Shown here in pieces: positions 1 to 8,904 of a DNA stretch of 50,438 nt (its first letter is position 1; each line of letters starts with the position of its first letter). Both the position numbers and the translations under genes were made by a program. The DNA is from Terriglobia bacterium (GTDB lineage Bacteria > Acidobacteriota > Terriglobia > Terriglobales > Acidobacteriaceae), in the NCBI GenBank assembly GCA_020073215.1, contig JAIQFO010000036.1, forward strand, positions 1 to 50,438. Reading direction: 5' to 3'. The notes below the pieces were generated by a model that saw only the letters and a list, made by a program, of their open reading frames with translations, did no database searches and was not told the DNA's origin.

Positions 1-190
1 CGAAATGATCTTTGGAACGTGCATTGTCGCGAATATATCGCAATCAAGGCACGTCCACACCTTGAATCGGTGCCGCTCCAAGGTTTCGGTGCATTTCAAC
101 GTGGACAACAAGCGCGGATGCTGCCCGGTCGACTGGTCCTGTGGAATATCCTGCTCACCGACGTATCTCTTTGTGCCGGCAGGTTACGTA
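1..190 (-). other. possible end of a cysteine-containing reading frame running off the left edge
   Basis: Read on the minus strand, one frame stays open from about position 190 to the window edge and encodes a short Cys-rich stretch (KCTETLERHRFKVWTCLDCD). It lies directly downstream of the zinc-ribbon gene but in another frame, and no start codon with a ribosome binding site is evident. It could be a second small gene, a frameshifted tail of the neighbour, or chance. The sequence beyond the left edge is needed to tell. Confidence 0.2.
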
Positions 191-574
191 GTCGCATAGC
201 CAGAAATCAAGGTCGTCAATTCCGTAGTGTAGAAACATCCCGTTCCCACATTTCGGGCAGACCGGCTGCTGTTTCACTGGGGCTTCCTCGTTCGTGACTG
301 CGCCTCCCGTGGAGCGTCGCAGTCGATCCATGGCCTGCGTGACGATGCTTAGCTCAGGACCGTCCACGTAAAGTTCCGCCCAACAGAAATCGAAAAGCAG
401 TTGGCCGATCTGGCGATCGCTGAATCCCTTCAGGCGATCATCCAATCTGTTACCCAGAACCATGGCGGTCAGTCGATCAACGACGAGCGGAGACGCGCCG
501 AGTTTCTGTTGACGCCTGATTAGGTCTCGGGTGCTCAGTTCATCGTCGTATTCCTCGTCAAATTCCACGGCCAC
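155..574 (-). CDS. hypothetical protein with C-terminal zinc ribbon
   Basis: A 139-residue soluble protein of unknown function. The first 100 residues are acidic to mixed and predicted helical. The tail carries CPKCGNG followed about 15 residues later by two more cysteines (LCDYVTC), a layout that fits a zinc ribbon, although the second pair has a four-residue spacer rather than the usual two. There is no signal peptide or membrane segment. The start is a GTG at 574, chosen because the frame is open only from there. The gene is divergent from the serine recombinase on the other side of a 100-base gap, so it may be cargo or an accessory factor of a former mobile element; that link is inference only. 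Confidence 0.55.
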   Translation of the reverse strand: MAVEFDEEYDDELSTRDLIRRQQKLGASPLVVDRLTAMVLGNRLDDRLKGFSDRQIGQLLFDFCWAELYVDGPELSIVTQAMDRLRRSTGGAVTNEEAPVKQQPVCPKCGNGMFLHYGIDDLDFWLCDYVTCRHKEIRR

Positions 575-614
575 ACTCCAAGCCCCTCATCTTCTGAAAT
601 ACGAGCGCGGCGCG

Positions 615-645
615 AAAAATGGCTAGGATTGTCTTACCTAGTTTT
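615..645. promoter_or_regulatory. imperfect palindrome between the divergent zinc-ribbon and recombinase genes
   Basis: The spacer holds an imperfect inverted repeat, with CTAGG on the left and CCTAG on the right, flanked by A-rich and T-rich runs, about 30 bases in all. It lies 30-60 bases before the recombinase start. It could be an autoregulatory or recombination site for the resolvase, since small serine resolvases commonly bind near their own promoters. No second or third subsite was identified, so the assignment is tentative. Confidence 0.3.
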
Positions 646-674
646 CTGTGCTCTTCCGTAGTACGAATTCGAGT

Positions 675-1250
675 ATGCGAGCAGCCATCTACGCCCGAGT
701 GAGCACGCTCAATGGACAGAGTCCGGAGATGCAATTGGTCGAACTGCGGGAGTACGCATCCAGACGCGGATGGGAGATCTTTGGCGAGTACGTGGACTCG
801 GGCATCTCCGGCTCGAAGGAGTCCCGGCCAGAACTGAATCGGCTCATGGCTGACGCGCACACGCGGCGTTTCGACGTGGTGCTGTGCTGGAAGGTGGATC
901 GGTTCGGACGCTCGCTCAAGCATCTGGTGAACGCGCTTGCCGATCTGGATTCTTACGGTGTGGCGTTTGTCAGCTTACGCGACAACTTGGACCTCTCCAC
1001 GCCGTCCGGGAGGCTCATGTTTCAGATAATCGGGGCAATGGCCGAATTTGAACGCTCGCTGATTCAAGAGCGTGTTCGGGCCGGACTGCGGAATGCGAAG
1101 CTCAAGGGAAAGACGCTGGGGAGGCCGCGCCGGATAGTCAACGGCGACGAGATGACCCGGCTGCGCAAGCAGGGGGCGAGCTTTCGCGAGATTGCAGAGG
1201 CAGTCGGTGCTTCCCCCGGAACCGTCCGTACACGTCTGCAGTGTGGATGA
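675..1250 (+). CDS. serine recombinase (resolvase/invertase family)
   Basis: A 191-residue small serine recombinase that cuts and rejoins DNA through a 5'-phosphoserine link. The N-terminal catalytic domain (about residues 1-135) starts AIYARVST with the nucleophile at Ser10, and carries the conserved arginine region KVDRFGRSLKHLV and the MAEFERSLIQERVRAGL helix. The C-terminus (GRPRRI, then REIAEAVGASPGTVRTRL) is the DNA-binding helix-turn-helix. I start at 675 rather than the upstream in-frame start at 648, because family members begin a few residues before the YARVS motif. Length is normal for a Tn3-type resolvase or DNA invertase. No transposase, inverted-repeat ends or invertible segment is visible nearby, so it is probably an orphan of a mobile element. 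The recombination target is unknown. Confidence 0.9.
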   Translation: MRAAIYARVSTLNGQSPEMQLVELREYASRRGWEIFGEYVDSGISGSKESRPELNRLMADAHTRRFDVVLCWKVDRFGRSLKHLVNALADLDSYGVAFVSLRDNLDLSTPSGRLMFQIIGAMAEFERSLIQERVRAGLRNAKLKGKTLGRPRRIVNGDEMTRLRKQGASFREIAEAVGASPGTVRTRLQCG

Positions 1251-1385
1251 TTTACTACTTACGCAGGCGGCGGGGCGGCCGGAGGCGAACAAACGGCGCA
1301 AAACCTACGCTAAGCCCTGTTATCACTCGTTGGGGCTTACGTCCACCTGATCTCTGGTCGGGGCGCGTTGGTTCCGGTTTGTCCG

Positions 1386-3794
1386 TCAATCGTTCGGCAG
1401 TCCGATACGTCGCAGCAAGTCATGCATGCGCGTGTCGGAGCGCAGCGTCTCGAACTCTGGATGAAGATTAAGCCAGATGATAAGCCTGGGCTCTCGCTGC
1501 TGATAAGCTTTTTCCAGAGATGCAAACGCAAGGTCCTTTTCTCCTAGGCCGGCGTAGATGGAAGCAATATCGATTGCTGACACGTACCTCCGTGTTGATA
1601 GGTCGCTCAGTTCCCGGAGCAGCCTGCGCGCTTCGCTGGTCTGGCCGGCACGCGCATAGGCATGCCCAAGCCCACCCTTGTACATCGTGATCCCTGGAGA
1701 CAAAGTCACGGCCGTCTGAAATTCAGCGGTGGCACCTGCAACCTCTCCCTTCCACAGGTGGAGCAAACCGAGCGCCCAATGTAGCTGAGGAAAATTCGGA
1801 TCGAGTGCGCGCGCCTTCTGAAGTTGTTCGAGCGCCAGATCAGCTCGTCCCTCTGCGTATAGGAACGTGGTCCCTTTTTCGACATTAATGACCGGTGACA
1901 GAGGATCTAGTTCTTGTGCCCTGTTCATCTCGGCCGAGCTTTTTTGCTTCTTCCGCAGCACCATTAATAATTCGCCATACCACTGGTGAGCGTTTGCATA
2001 ATTTGGGGACAGCTCGATTGCGCGCTTGTACTCATGTTCAGCACCGGACCAGTCCCAGTCATAGTCCCTTTTGACGGTGGCGAGGGCATTGTGCGCTTCT
2101 GCAAGCGTGTCATCCAGTTCCAGAGCCTTAATGGCTGCCTCTCGGGCTTGGGGGTGAATCTCTTTCGGGGGAAGCTCCCCGATCCACCCCTGTACAAGAT
2201 AGGAATCGGCGAGACCGGCGTAGGCGAGCGCATAGTGCGGGTCCTTTTCGATAGCCTCCTGAAAGTAGCGGATGGCCTGGAGGAGCCCGTCTTGAGTTCT
2301 CTTGTTCCAACAATAGCGTCCCTTGAGGTAGAGCTGGTAGGCCTCGGCGTTCTGCGTGCCGCGCCTTACGATTTCGCTTCTTTCCAAGCCGCTCAAACGC
2401 AAGCGCAATCTCTCAGAGACTTGCTGCGCGATTTCTTCCTGGAGCCCCAGAATTTCATCAGTCTTGCCTTTGTACTGATTGCCCCAGAGCTGGGTACCGT
2501 TCGAGACGTCCACCAGTTCTGTCTGCATCACGTAGGAGTCGCCGCGCGACGAGACGCGCCCGACCAGCACGGCCCGCACGCCGAGATCACGCCCCACGGT
2601 CTGGGGATCGTTCTCGCGCCCCTTGTAGCGGTAGACAGTGGTTCGTGCCATCACCCGCAGCTGCGGCAGCCGCGAGAGGCTGTTGATTAATTCCTCGGTG
2701 ATGCCATCGCTGATGTAGTCCGTATCTGCATTATTTCCTTGATTAGTGAAGGGAAGAACAGCAACTGAATCGAAAGCTGCGGCTTTGGTGTGAAACACGG
2801 TCAACCAGGTCGCCACTGCCAGCAGCGTGGCAGCCACCACTGAGCCGGCGGTCACAATCCATTTCCAACGCCATGGCTTGCGGCGTGCGGTCTCAGCGAC
2901 GACTGCGGAACTGGCAGCTCGATTCGATTCACTCTGACGTTTGATTCGCGCCAAGTCGGTGCGCATATCGGCGGCATGCTGATAGCGCAGGTCCCGATCT
3001 TTTTCTAAGGCTTTGCTGATGATTTCTTCCAGCTTCGGCGGAATATCCGGATTCAAGCGCGCAGGAGGAACCGGCGGATCATTCAGAATACCTTTGAAAA
3101 TCAGCGCGGATGTCTCGCCACCGAACGGCAATTTGCCGGTCGCCATCTCGTACAGCACCGCGCCGAAGGAGAACAGATCGCTGCGGGAATCGAGATCTTT
3201 GCCTCGCGCTTGCTCCGGTGACATGTATGCAGCCGTCCCGATTGCACTGTAGGGAGTGGTAAGGTCTGTGCCCACGGTCAAGGCATTGGGGCCGGGTTCT
3301 GACTTCGTGGAAAGCTTTGCCAAGCCGAAGTCCACAATCTTTGCCTGACCTCGCGAGGTCACGAAGATATTCCCAGGCTTGATATCGCGATGGATGATCC
3401 CGTTCGAATGTGCCGTATCAAGAGCGTCCGCGATCTGGATCCCGAGTTCGAGCACAGATTCGATCTCCAGTGGCTTGCCAGCGATCCGGCTCTGCAGAGC
3501 CTGCCCTTCCAGCAATTCCATGGCGATGAATGCTTTTCCATCCGCCTCATCGATTTCGTAGATCGTGCAGATATTTGGGTGATTCAGTGAAGAGGCAGCC
3601 CGCGCCTCGCGACGAAGGCGCTCCAGCGCTTGTGCATCGCTGACAAGTTCTCCAGGAAGGAACTTCAGTGCTACATGGCGGCCCAGTCTGAGATCTTCAC
3701 CCTCGTATACGATACCCATGCCCCCGCCGCCGATCCTGCGCAGTATGGTGTAATGCGAGATGGTCTGGCCTATCGGCAGCGAGGGTACGGTCAT
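1386..3794 (-). CDS. Ser/Thr protein kinase with TolB-like and TPR sensor region
   Basis: An 802-residue membrane-anchored protein kinase. Residues 14-275 form a PknB-type kinase domain: glycine loop GGGGMG, ATP lysine K44, HRDIKPGN with catalytic D137, DFG at 155-157, and the [13 protein letters not shown] activation segment. One membrane segment follows at about 311-334. Next comes a TolB-N-like domain (about 342-460, beginning [11 protein letters not shown]), then TPR repeats to about residue 780. The topology implies a cytoplasmic kinase and an exported TolB/TPR region, an arrangement I associate with Acidobacteriota. All key catalytic residues are present, so it should be active. The substrate is unknown. 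It lies 200 bases downstream of the peptidase gene on the same strand and may be expressed separately. Confidence 0.93.
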   Translation of the reverse strand: MTVPSLPIGQTISHYTILRRIGGGGMGIVYEGEDLRLGRHVALKFLPGELVSDAQALERLRREARAASSLNHPNICTIYEIDEADGKAFIAMELLEGQALQSRIAGKPLEIESVLELGIQIADALDTAHSNGIIHRDIKPGNIFVTSRGQAKIVDFGLAKLSTKSEPGPNALTVGTDLTTPYSAIGTAAYMSPEQARGKDLDSRSDLFSFGAVLYEMATGKLPFGGETSALIFKGILNDPPVPPARLNPDIPPKLEEIISKALEKDRDLRYQHAADMRTDLARIKRQSESNRAASSAVVAETARRKPWRWKWIVTAGSVVAATLLAVATWLTVFHTKAAAFDSVAVLPFTNQGNNADTDYISDGITEELINSLSRLPQLRVMARTTVYRYKGRENDPQTVGRDLGVRAVLVGRVSSRGDSYVMQTELVDVSNGTQLWGNQYKGKTDEILGLQEEIAQQVSERLRLRLSGLERSEIVRRGTQNAEAYQLYLKGRYCWNKRTQDGLLQAIRYFQEAIEKDPHYALAYAGLADSYLVQGWIGELPPKEIHPQAREAAIKALELDDTLAEAHNALATVKRDYDWDWSGAEHEYKRAIELSPNYANAHQWYGELLMVLRKKQKSSAEMNRAQELDPLSPVINVEKGTTFLYAEGRADLALEQLQKARALDPNFPQLHWALGLLHLWKGEVAGATAEFQTAVTLSPGITMYKGGLGHAYARAGQTSEARRLLRELSDLSTRRYVSAIDIASIYAGLGEKDLAFASLEKAYQQREPRLIIWLNLHPEFETLRSDTRMHDLLRRIGLPND

Positions 3795-3993
3795 TTCTGA
3801 GAATCGTAGGAGCGATCTGGAACAAGGTCAACCCGTGCCGCGGTGGAGTGGTTTAAGGTTGGTCGGCTAACCGAAAGTTACCGCTGACAAACCGGCCGAC
3901 AGGGACGACTTCTTGCACCTCCTGCTTAAGTTAGCACTTATGGCGCTTTGCCCGCTTGGACCGGGCAAAGCCGTGCCCCACACGGGCCCTGGT

Positions 3994-5397
3994 TTATTCG
4001 CCGTATTTCTCTTTTAGGGTGCGGGTCATTTCGTCGCGGAGTTGGCGGTAATCGGAGTGGACGGTGGCTCGCAAAGCAGCTTCGGTGGACCCGCCTTCGG
4101 AGAGCAGCTCCAGGATGCGCGCAATTTCGCTCATGCCGTATGCGTCCCGGATGTATTCGGCGGCAGCCAGAGATTCGGCGTAGGCGGCGGAGGCTTGGGG
4201 AGCGGAAAGGCTCATGAAGCTTCCTTCAAGCAGATTGAAGGGGATCTCATCTCCGGCGGCGAACATCCGTGCCAGCTGGTGTCCGAAAGGGGCGGACGAC
4301 CTTCCTTCTTCGATCTGGGCGATGCCTTCGTTCAGCCACGTCGGACAGCGGTTGCTCGACATCTGGGAGACGAACGAGTGCGTCAGTTCATGTTTCAGGA
4401 TGCGAGCGAGCTCGGGCGTAACGCTCTGGACGCCGCTGATCGGGATGCGCAGCTTGCCATCGTTGAGGGCGCCGGTCCAGGAGGGCGCACGGGTAACGTC
4501 GAAGTACGCCTGGTGCGTGTAGAGCGTAACCGCGATATTGTTGTGGGGCGAGTAGCCAAGATCGCGCGCCAGGTCGTCATACTCGGAATCGAGGATGGCG
4601 AACAGGTCGCGGCGGAAGGCCTCCGATGTCTCTTTGCCTTCGAAGTGGAAGTTGAAGTGGCTGCTTTCGCGTTGCGTAAACTCGGACTCGGCGTTCGATT
4701 CGCGCTCGGCGCGGGCCAGGTGCTCGCTGATGGTGGCATCGGGACGCAGCGCGAGCGACTTCTTCCATGCCCCAATCGCATCCGGTGTATGATCGCTGGC
4801 GAATTGCGCAAAGCCCAGCATGGCCAGGGCATCGGGTGAGTTCGGATCGACGCTGGCGGCGTGTTGCGCGTACGCCAGGGCGTCGGCGGTTTGGCCGGTG
4901 CGCAACAAGCAGGCGGCATAGTACACCAGCAAAGTGGAGTTATCCGGTTGAAAGCGGAGCGCGGATTCGTAATAGAGTTCGGCCTGCGGGAACCTGCCGT
5001 GATCGGATTCGTGCTTGCCGGCGAGGAAGTAAGCCGTGGCCGCAAGCTCGGGATTGCCGGTTTGCGCGATGTTGGTCAGGGCATCGCTGTCGACCTTACC
5101 GTCGCGAATGACCTTTACGACCAGGTCGGCGGCGTGGCGGAACGAGGGTGCGGGCGGAGTGATGTCCGGTATGTTGACGCCGGCGCCGGCGTGAACCGGG
5201 GAGACGCCACCGGCCTCTACGTGATCGACCGAAGATTTCGGGATGGCGTAGGAGTCGTCGCCGAGGTCGTATTCGACGCGGGTTTTGGTCTCGCGGACCT
5301 GGTCGGCCCAGATGGTGCGTCCATTCTTGAGATGGATGACGTCGGCGCACGCGGGAAGCGCCGCCAGAAGCACTAGAATGAGGACGAATGGCTGCAC
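3994..5397 (-). CDS. secreted TPR protein with peptidase MA-like (gluzincin) domain
   Basis: A 467-residue exported protein. A short signal peptide (about residues 1-18, ending PACADV) is followed by a small N-terminal module with the sequence HLKNGRTIWADQV, also seen in other secreted acidobacterial proteins. TPR-like repeats cover about residues 100-230. The C-terminal part is a peptidase MA-like domain: HELTH gives H336, E337 and H340, and E357 in WLNEGIAQ is the probable third zinc ligand, so this is a gluzincin metalloprotease layout. All residues needed for zinc-dependent hydrolysis are present. The substrate is unknown. It is divergent from the M1-like protease gene at 5545, so the two proteases may share a control region. 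Confidence 0.85.
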   Translation of the reverse strand: MQPFVLILVLLAALPACADVIHLKNGRTIWADQVRETKTRVEYDLGDDSYAIPKSSVDHVEAGGVSPVHAGAGVNIPDITPPAPSFRHAADLVVKVIRDGKVDSDALTNIAQTGNPELAATAYFLAGKHESDHGRFPQAELYYESALRFQPDNSTLLVYYAACLLRTGQTADALAYAQHAASVDPNSPDALAMLGFAQFASDHTPDAIGAWKKSLALRPDATISEHLARAERESNAESEFTQRESSHFNFHFEGKETSEAFRRDLFAILDSEYDDLARDLGYSPHNNIAVTLYTHQAYFDVTRAPSWTGALNDGKLRIPISGVQSVTPELARILKHELTHSFVSQMSSNRCPTWLNEGIAQIEEGRSSAPFGHQLARMFAAGDEIPFNLLEGSFMSLSAPQASAAYAESLAAAEYIRDAYGMSEIARILELLSEGGSTEAALRATVHSDYRQLRDEMTRTLKEKYGE

Positions 5398-5461
5398 AAG
5401 GCTGATCTTAGCAACCGGGCAGAGGGCTCGGTAAGGTGACCAAGGTGCTGGAACTGGAAGG

Positions 5462-5540
5462 AGTTCTCAGTCCCCGGTTCTCGGTTCTGGGCGGGAATAG
5501 GATGGTCTTTGGGTTTTCTGAGAACTGGAAACTGAGAACT
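5462..5540. repeat. inverted repeat in the spacer between the two protease genes
   Basis: The 10-base arms AGTTCTCAGT (5462-5471) and ACTGAGAACT (5531-5540) are perfect reverse complements. Further GGTTCT/AGAACT copies lie between them. The right arm ends just before the start codon of the M1-like protease, so a leader RNA could fold over its translation start. Related GGTTCTCAGT copies occur at 44478-44513, so this looks like a dispersed repeat family rather than a gene-specific operator. Confidence 0.6.
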
Positions 5541-5544
5541 GTCT

Positions 5545-8082
5545 ATGAAACCGGGTCTGGTTCGGCCGTGGCCTATGATCGGATTGGCGTGCTGGCTGCT
5601 GGCGGCGAACGCCTGGGCGCAGCCAGCGGGACCGAGCCTTCAGTGTCCGCAAACCACCAGTGGCCTCTACGAGCGGATTCGTTCCGTCGGCCTCGATCCG
5701 CAGCGTGTTTACCGTATTCGGGCCGCTTCGATTGACCGGCCTAATCTTCACATTGATTTCGACGACGGCACGCTGGCGTTTACGGAAGACATTTGCGGTC
5801 GGATCACCGGCGCGTTCTTCGAGGGTGAGGGCGAGGTACGGCTGCGGCCTCCGAACCGGGTGGAGCGCGGATCGCTGTCGCTGTTCACCGGGATGGCGAT
5901 TCTCGAAGAGCAGTTCACCGCGGGGTATCTGCGTTTCAACGATGACACGGCGGCCGTCTTACAACACTCCCTGACGCCGGCGCCGGAAGGCGCGGAATTT
6001 ATCAAAGAATGGAGCGACGCGAGCCGTACTCTGGCCGAGTTCGATGCCCTGCGCCTGCTGCTGGACTTCAGCCATTTCCTTCCGCCGACGGGTGGCAGCG
6101 ATCCCGATCGAAATTTTCCGCGCTTGCTGCATGCTCACTTGCTGGGCAAGAGACTGGGTGGGTTTGAGGTGTTCTGGGACGCGGCAACTGCCGAGCCGTT
6201 GTGGGCAGGGCAGCCGCGGTCGAAAGACGGCGTACTGTTTTTCGATCTATGGACTTCGTTTGTGCCCACCGGAGTGGACAGTGAGACTGCCGGCCGGCGG
6301 GTCGAGGACATCTCGATTACGAGCTTCCGGATTCAGGCGTCGGTCGAGCCTCCGACTATGTTGCGGGCATTGACCGATCTGAATGTTCGAATTCGCAGCG
6401 GGGGAGAAAGAACGCTGCTGTTTCAGTTGTCGCGTCATTTGAAGATCGAAGCGCTCGAGGCGGACGGGCGGCCGGTGGACTTCATCCAAAACCCGGCGAT
6501 CGAAGGAAGCGAGCTGCATCGAAAGGGGAACGATCTGGTGGCGGTAGTGTTCCCCGCTCCCCTTTTGCCCGCCCAGGAATTGAAACTGCGCTTTCGTTAT
6601 GCGGGGGAGGTTCTGTCGGAGGCGGGCAGCGGATTGCTCTACGTGGGCGAGCGCGGCACCTGGTACCCGAATTTCGGCTTGAGCCCGGCGCGGTTCGAAA
6701 TGGAGTTTCACTATCCCGCGAACTGGACGCTGGTGGCAACCGGAAAACAGATGTCACGCGCGGACGGCGACGACGGAGAAACGAACGAGAAAGTTGGAGC
6801 GGCGAAGGTTTCGCGGTGGACGTCAGAGCGGCCGATTCCGGTGGCCGGCTTCAACCTGGGCAAATACGTTCGGGCCGAAGCGAAAGCGGGCAACATTCTG
6901 GTGGAAGCCTTCGGCACCAGGGGAGTCGAGAAATCGTTTCCCAGGGCGCGGTCGGAAGTGATTGAGCAACCGACTTTCCCCGGACCTCCCAGGCCGAGCA
7001 CGATGCCGCCGATCGTGGTGACCCCGCCGCCTCCGTCGCCGGCACGCAATGCGCAGGAGGTGGCGGACAAGGCGGCCAAAGCCATTGCCAGTTTCTCCGA
7101 GTGGTTTGGACCGTATCCGTATGGTTCGCTGGCGCTGACTCAGATGCCGGGAGATCTGAGCCAGGGATGGCCGGGGCTGGTGTTCCTGTCGAGCTTCGCA
7201 TTTCTGAGCCCGCAGGAGCAGACCGACCTCCATCTTGATCCCCTGATTCGCGTTCTCGACAGCCAGGTTCTCGTGCACGAGACCGCGCACCAATGGTGGG
7301 GCGATCTGGTGCTGTTCAAGAGCTATCGGGATCAGTGGATATCGGAGGGCCTGGCGAACTATTCGTCGCTGTTGACGCTGGAGCAGCAGAACCCAGCGCA
7401 ATTCCGCCAGGTCCTCGAAAAATACCGCCGCGATCTCCTGAGCAAGAACCAGGATGGAGAGCGCCTGCGCGACGCTGGCCCGGTCACCCTGGGGCAGCGG
7501 CTGGAGTCCTCGCATTTTCCTGTCGGCTACGAGGCGATAAGTTATGAACGGGGAACATGGCTGTTTCACATGCTGCGTATGATGCTGCGCGATTCCGAAA
7601 CGGCATCCCGTTCCCAGAACCGGCCGGCGACCCCATCCGCCACCTCAGACGAGCCCTTCTTCCGCGCACTGCGGAAAATCAGGGAACGGTACGCGGGGAA
7701 GAGACTGAGCACGCAGGAGTTGGTCCAAGTTTTCGAGGAGGAACTGCCGCGCCCACTTTGGTACGAGAAACGTCCCAAGCTGGACTGGTTTTTGGAAGGT
7801 TGGATCGAAGGGACGGCGATTCCGGAGCTGGAAGCGCGTGAAATTCATATCACGGAGAAAGCCGGCGTGACCAGGGTCACGGGCGTGATCGTACAAAAGG
7901 ACGTGCCCGACGATCTAGTGACAGCGGTTCCCGTGTATGCGACGACGGCGGCCAACGCGCTGATTTTTCTGGGCGAAGTGCTGGCCGATGGCCGGGAGAC
8001 AGCGTTTCGCCTGACCGCGCCAACCGGCGTGCGGAAGATTGTGCTCGACCCGAAGCACACGATTCTGACCACCCTGAAGTAG
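5545..8082 (+). CDS. secreted M1-family-like zinc metalloprotease
   Basis: An 845-residue protein with an N-terminal signal peptide (hydrophobic stretch to about residue 26, ANAWAQ). The N-terminal half is beta-rich, as in M1 aminopeptidases. The catalytic core has HETAHQWWGD with H578, E579 and H582, then E601 18 residues after the second histidine (QWISEGLANY), the classic M1 zinc site. The usual GAMEN exopeptidase motif is not recognisable; the equivalent place reads GWPGLVFLSS. It may therefore not trim N-termini in the usual way. A proline-rich loop (about residues 478-502) is inserted just before the catalytic domain. Role: probably extracellular or periplasmic peptide degradation. The start is the ATG before the signal peptide. 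Confidence 0.88.
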   Translation: MKPGLVRPWPMIGLACWLLAANAWAQPAGPSLQCPQTTSGLYERIRSVGLDPQRVYRIRAASIDRPNLHIDFDDGTLAFTEDICGRITGAFFEGEGEVRLRPPNRVERGSLSLFTGMAILEEQFTAGYLRFNDDTAAVLQHSLTPAPEGAEFIKEWSDASRTLAEFDALRLLLDFSHFLPPTGGSDPDRNFPRLLHAHLLGKRLGGFEVFWDAATAEPLWAGQPRSKDGVLFFDLWTSFVPTGVDSETAGRRVEDISITSFRIQASVEPPTMLRALTDLNVRIRSGGERTLLFQLSRHLKIEALEADGRPVDFIQNPAIEGSELHRKGNDLVAVVFPAPLLPAQELKLRFRYAGEVLSEAGSGLLYVGERGTWYPNFGLSPARFEMEFHYPANWTLVATGKQMSRADGDDGETNEKVGAAKVSRWTSERPIPVAGFNLGKYVRAEAKAGNILVEAFGTRGVEKSFPRARSEVIEQPTFPGPPRPSTMPPIVVTPPPPSPARNAQEVADKAAKAIASFSEWFGPYPYGSLALTQMPGDLSQGWPGLVFLSSFAFLSPQEQTDLHLDPLIRVLDSQVLVHETAHQWWGDLVLFKSYRDQWISEGLANYSSLLTLEQQNPAQFRQVLEKYRRDLLSKNQDGERLRDAGPVTLGQRLESSHFPVGYEAISYERGTWLFHMLRMMLRDSETASRSQNRPATPSATSDEPFFRALRKIRERYAGKRLSTQELVQVFEEELPRPLWYEKRPKLDWFLEGWIEGTAIPELEAREIHITEKAGVTRVTGVIVQKDVPDDLVTAVPVYATTAANALIFLGEVLADGRETAFRLTAPTGVRKIVLDPKHTILTTLK

Positions 8083-8175
8083 ATTCCGAACGATATTCCA
8101 AACCGCAGAGGCATAAGTGCAACGGCTGCCGTCGCTCCAAAGGCGGCGCGGCCACGCGATTGCTATGGAAGAGTT

Positions 8176-8634
8176 GTGAAGAAAGTGAATGGGAACAATA
8201 TGACTCTTCAGGCATCTGCCTACGCAAACGATCGGCCCGCGCGGCGCACCATCCTTCTGGTGGAGGACGAGCCCTTTGTGCGAGAGGCGACGCGCACCAT
8301 TCTGGAGCACGCCGGCTTTGAAGTTCTGCCCGCGCAGGACACCCAGGATGCGATGAAGGTTTACGAGGAACGCAGCCATGGAATTGATCTCGTGATGACG
8401 GATATGGTGCTTCCCGGCGGGACAGGACAACAGTTGGGGCGAGACCTGCGACAGCGGTCACCCGAAATTCTGCTTCTGATGACGTCGGGGTACAGCGACC
8501 AGAACGAATTGGAAGCACCCGAGGCACGCACCTACTTTCTGGCGAAGCCCTATTCGAAGCGGACGCTGGTCGAAAAGATTGAAACGATTCTTGCCGCGGT
8601 GCCCCTCCAGCGGGTCGCGACGCAGGCGAGCTAG
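8176..8634 (+). CDS. single-domain response regulator (CheY-like receiver)
   Basis: A 152-residue receiver with no output domain. After about 25 extra N-terminal residues comes the REC fold: acidic pair in LLVEDEP, phospho-acceptor aspartate in LVMTDMVLPGG, switch threonine/serine in LMTSGYSD, and lysine in FLAKPYS. It therefore should accept phosphate from a histidine kinase and act through protein contacts, like the single-receiver proteins that partner hybrid kinases. No kinase gene lies within the window. The start may be GTG at 8176 (GGAAGAG upstream) or ATG at 8200; the first has the better ribosome binding site. It is followed by a repeat-containing spacer of 270 bases. Confidence 0.88.
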   Translation: MKKVNGNNMTLQASAYANDRPARRTILLVEDEPFVREATRTILEHAGFEVLPAQDTQDAMKVYEERSHGIDLVMTDMVLPGGTGQQLGRDLRQRSPEILLLMTSGYSDQNELEAPEARTYFLAKPYSKRTLVEKIETILAAVPLQRVATQAS

Positions 8635-8676
8635 ATCCACGACTGTCTGATGATTACGGCGCGGAAAGCGAGTAGC

Positions 8677-8718
8677 GCCGGCATCTTGCCGGCTGTCCCG
8701 AGGGCGTCTCGCCCTCGG
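8677..8718. repeat. tandem REP-like hairpins
   Basis: Two back-to-back hairpins: GCCGGC with loop ATCTT (8677-8693), and CCGAGGGCG/CGCCCTCGG with a 3-base loop (8698-8718). They lie in the 270-base spacer between the receiver and fabG genes. They resemble the GC-rich palindromes found elsewhere in the window and may end transcription of the receiver gene, though no T-tract follows. The rest of this spacer shows nothing except the fabG promoter region. Confidence 0.65.
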
Positions 8719-8876
8719 CGCGGCGGGCGAGGCGCTGGCCGGACAGGCGCCGGGACCGCGACGCTATTCTGTGATGAAGCGGCGGTCACCTCACTGATGC
8801 CGCGCTGCAGTCGCTCTTCTTGGAACCCCGAACCTCTGAATCCCTGAAACCTTTAGCTTTGACCTTCTTTGGACGT

Positions 8877-8899
8877 TATAATCTCCGGTTCCAAAGGAG
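8877..8899 (+). promoter_or_regulatory. -10 element and ribosome binding site of fabG-like gene
   Basis: A perfect TATAAT lies at 8877-8882, and AAAGGAG at 8893-8899 precedes the ATG at 8905. The -35 is uncertain: TTGACC at 8859 is only 12 bases upstream, which is too close, while TTAGCT at 8853 gives 18 bases but a poor match. The very short leader would be about 16 bases. Confidence 0.5.
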
Positions 8900-8904
8900 T
8901 ACTC

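Noticed and set aside
8859..8882. TTGACC as the -35 of fabG
   Set aside because: Only 12 bases from the TATAAT, too short for a sigma70 promoter. I kept the -10 and left the -35 open.
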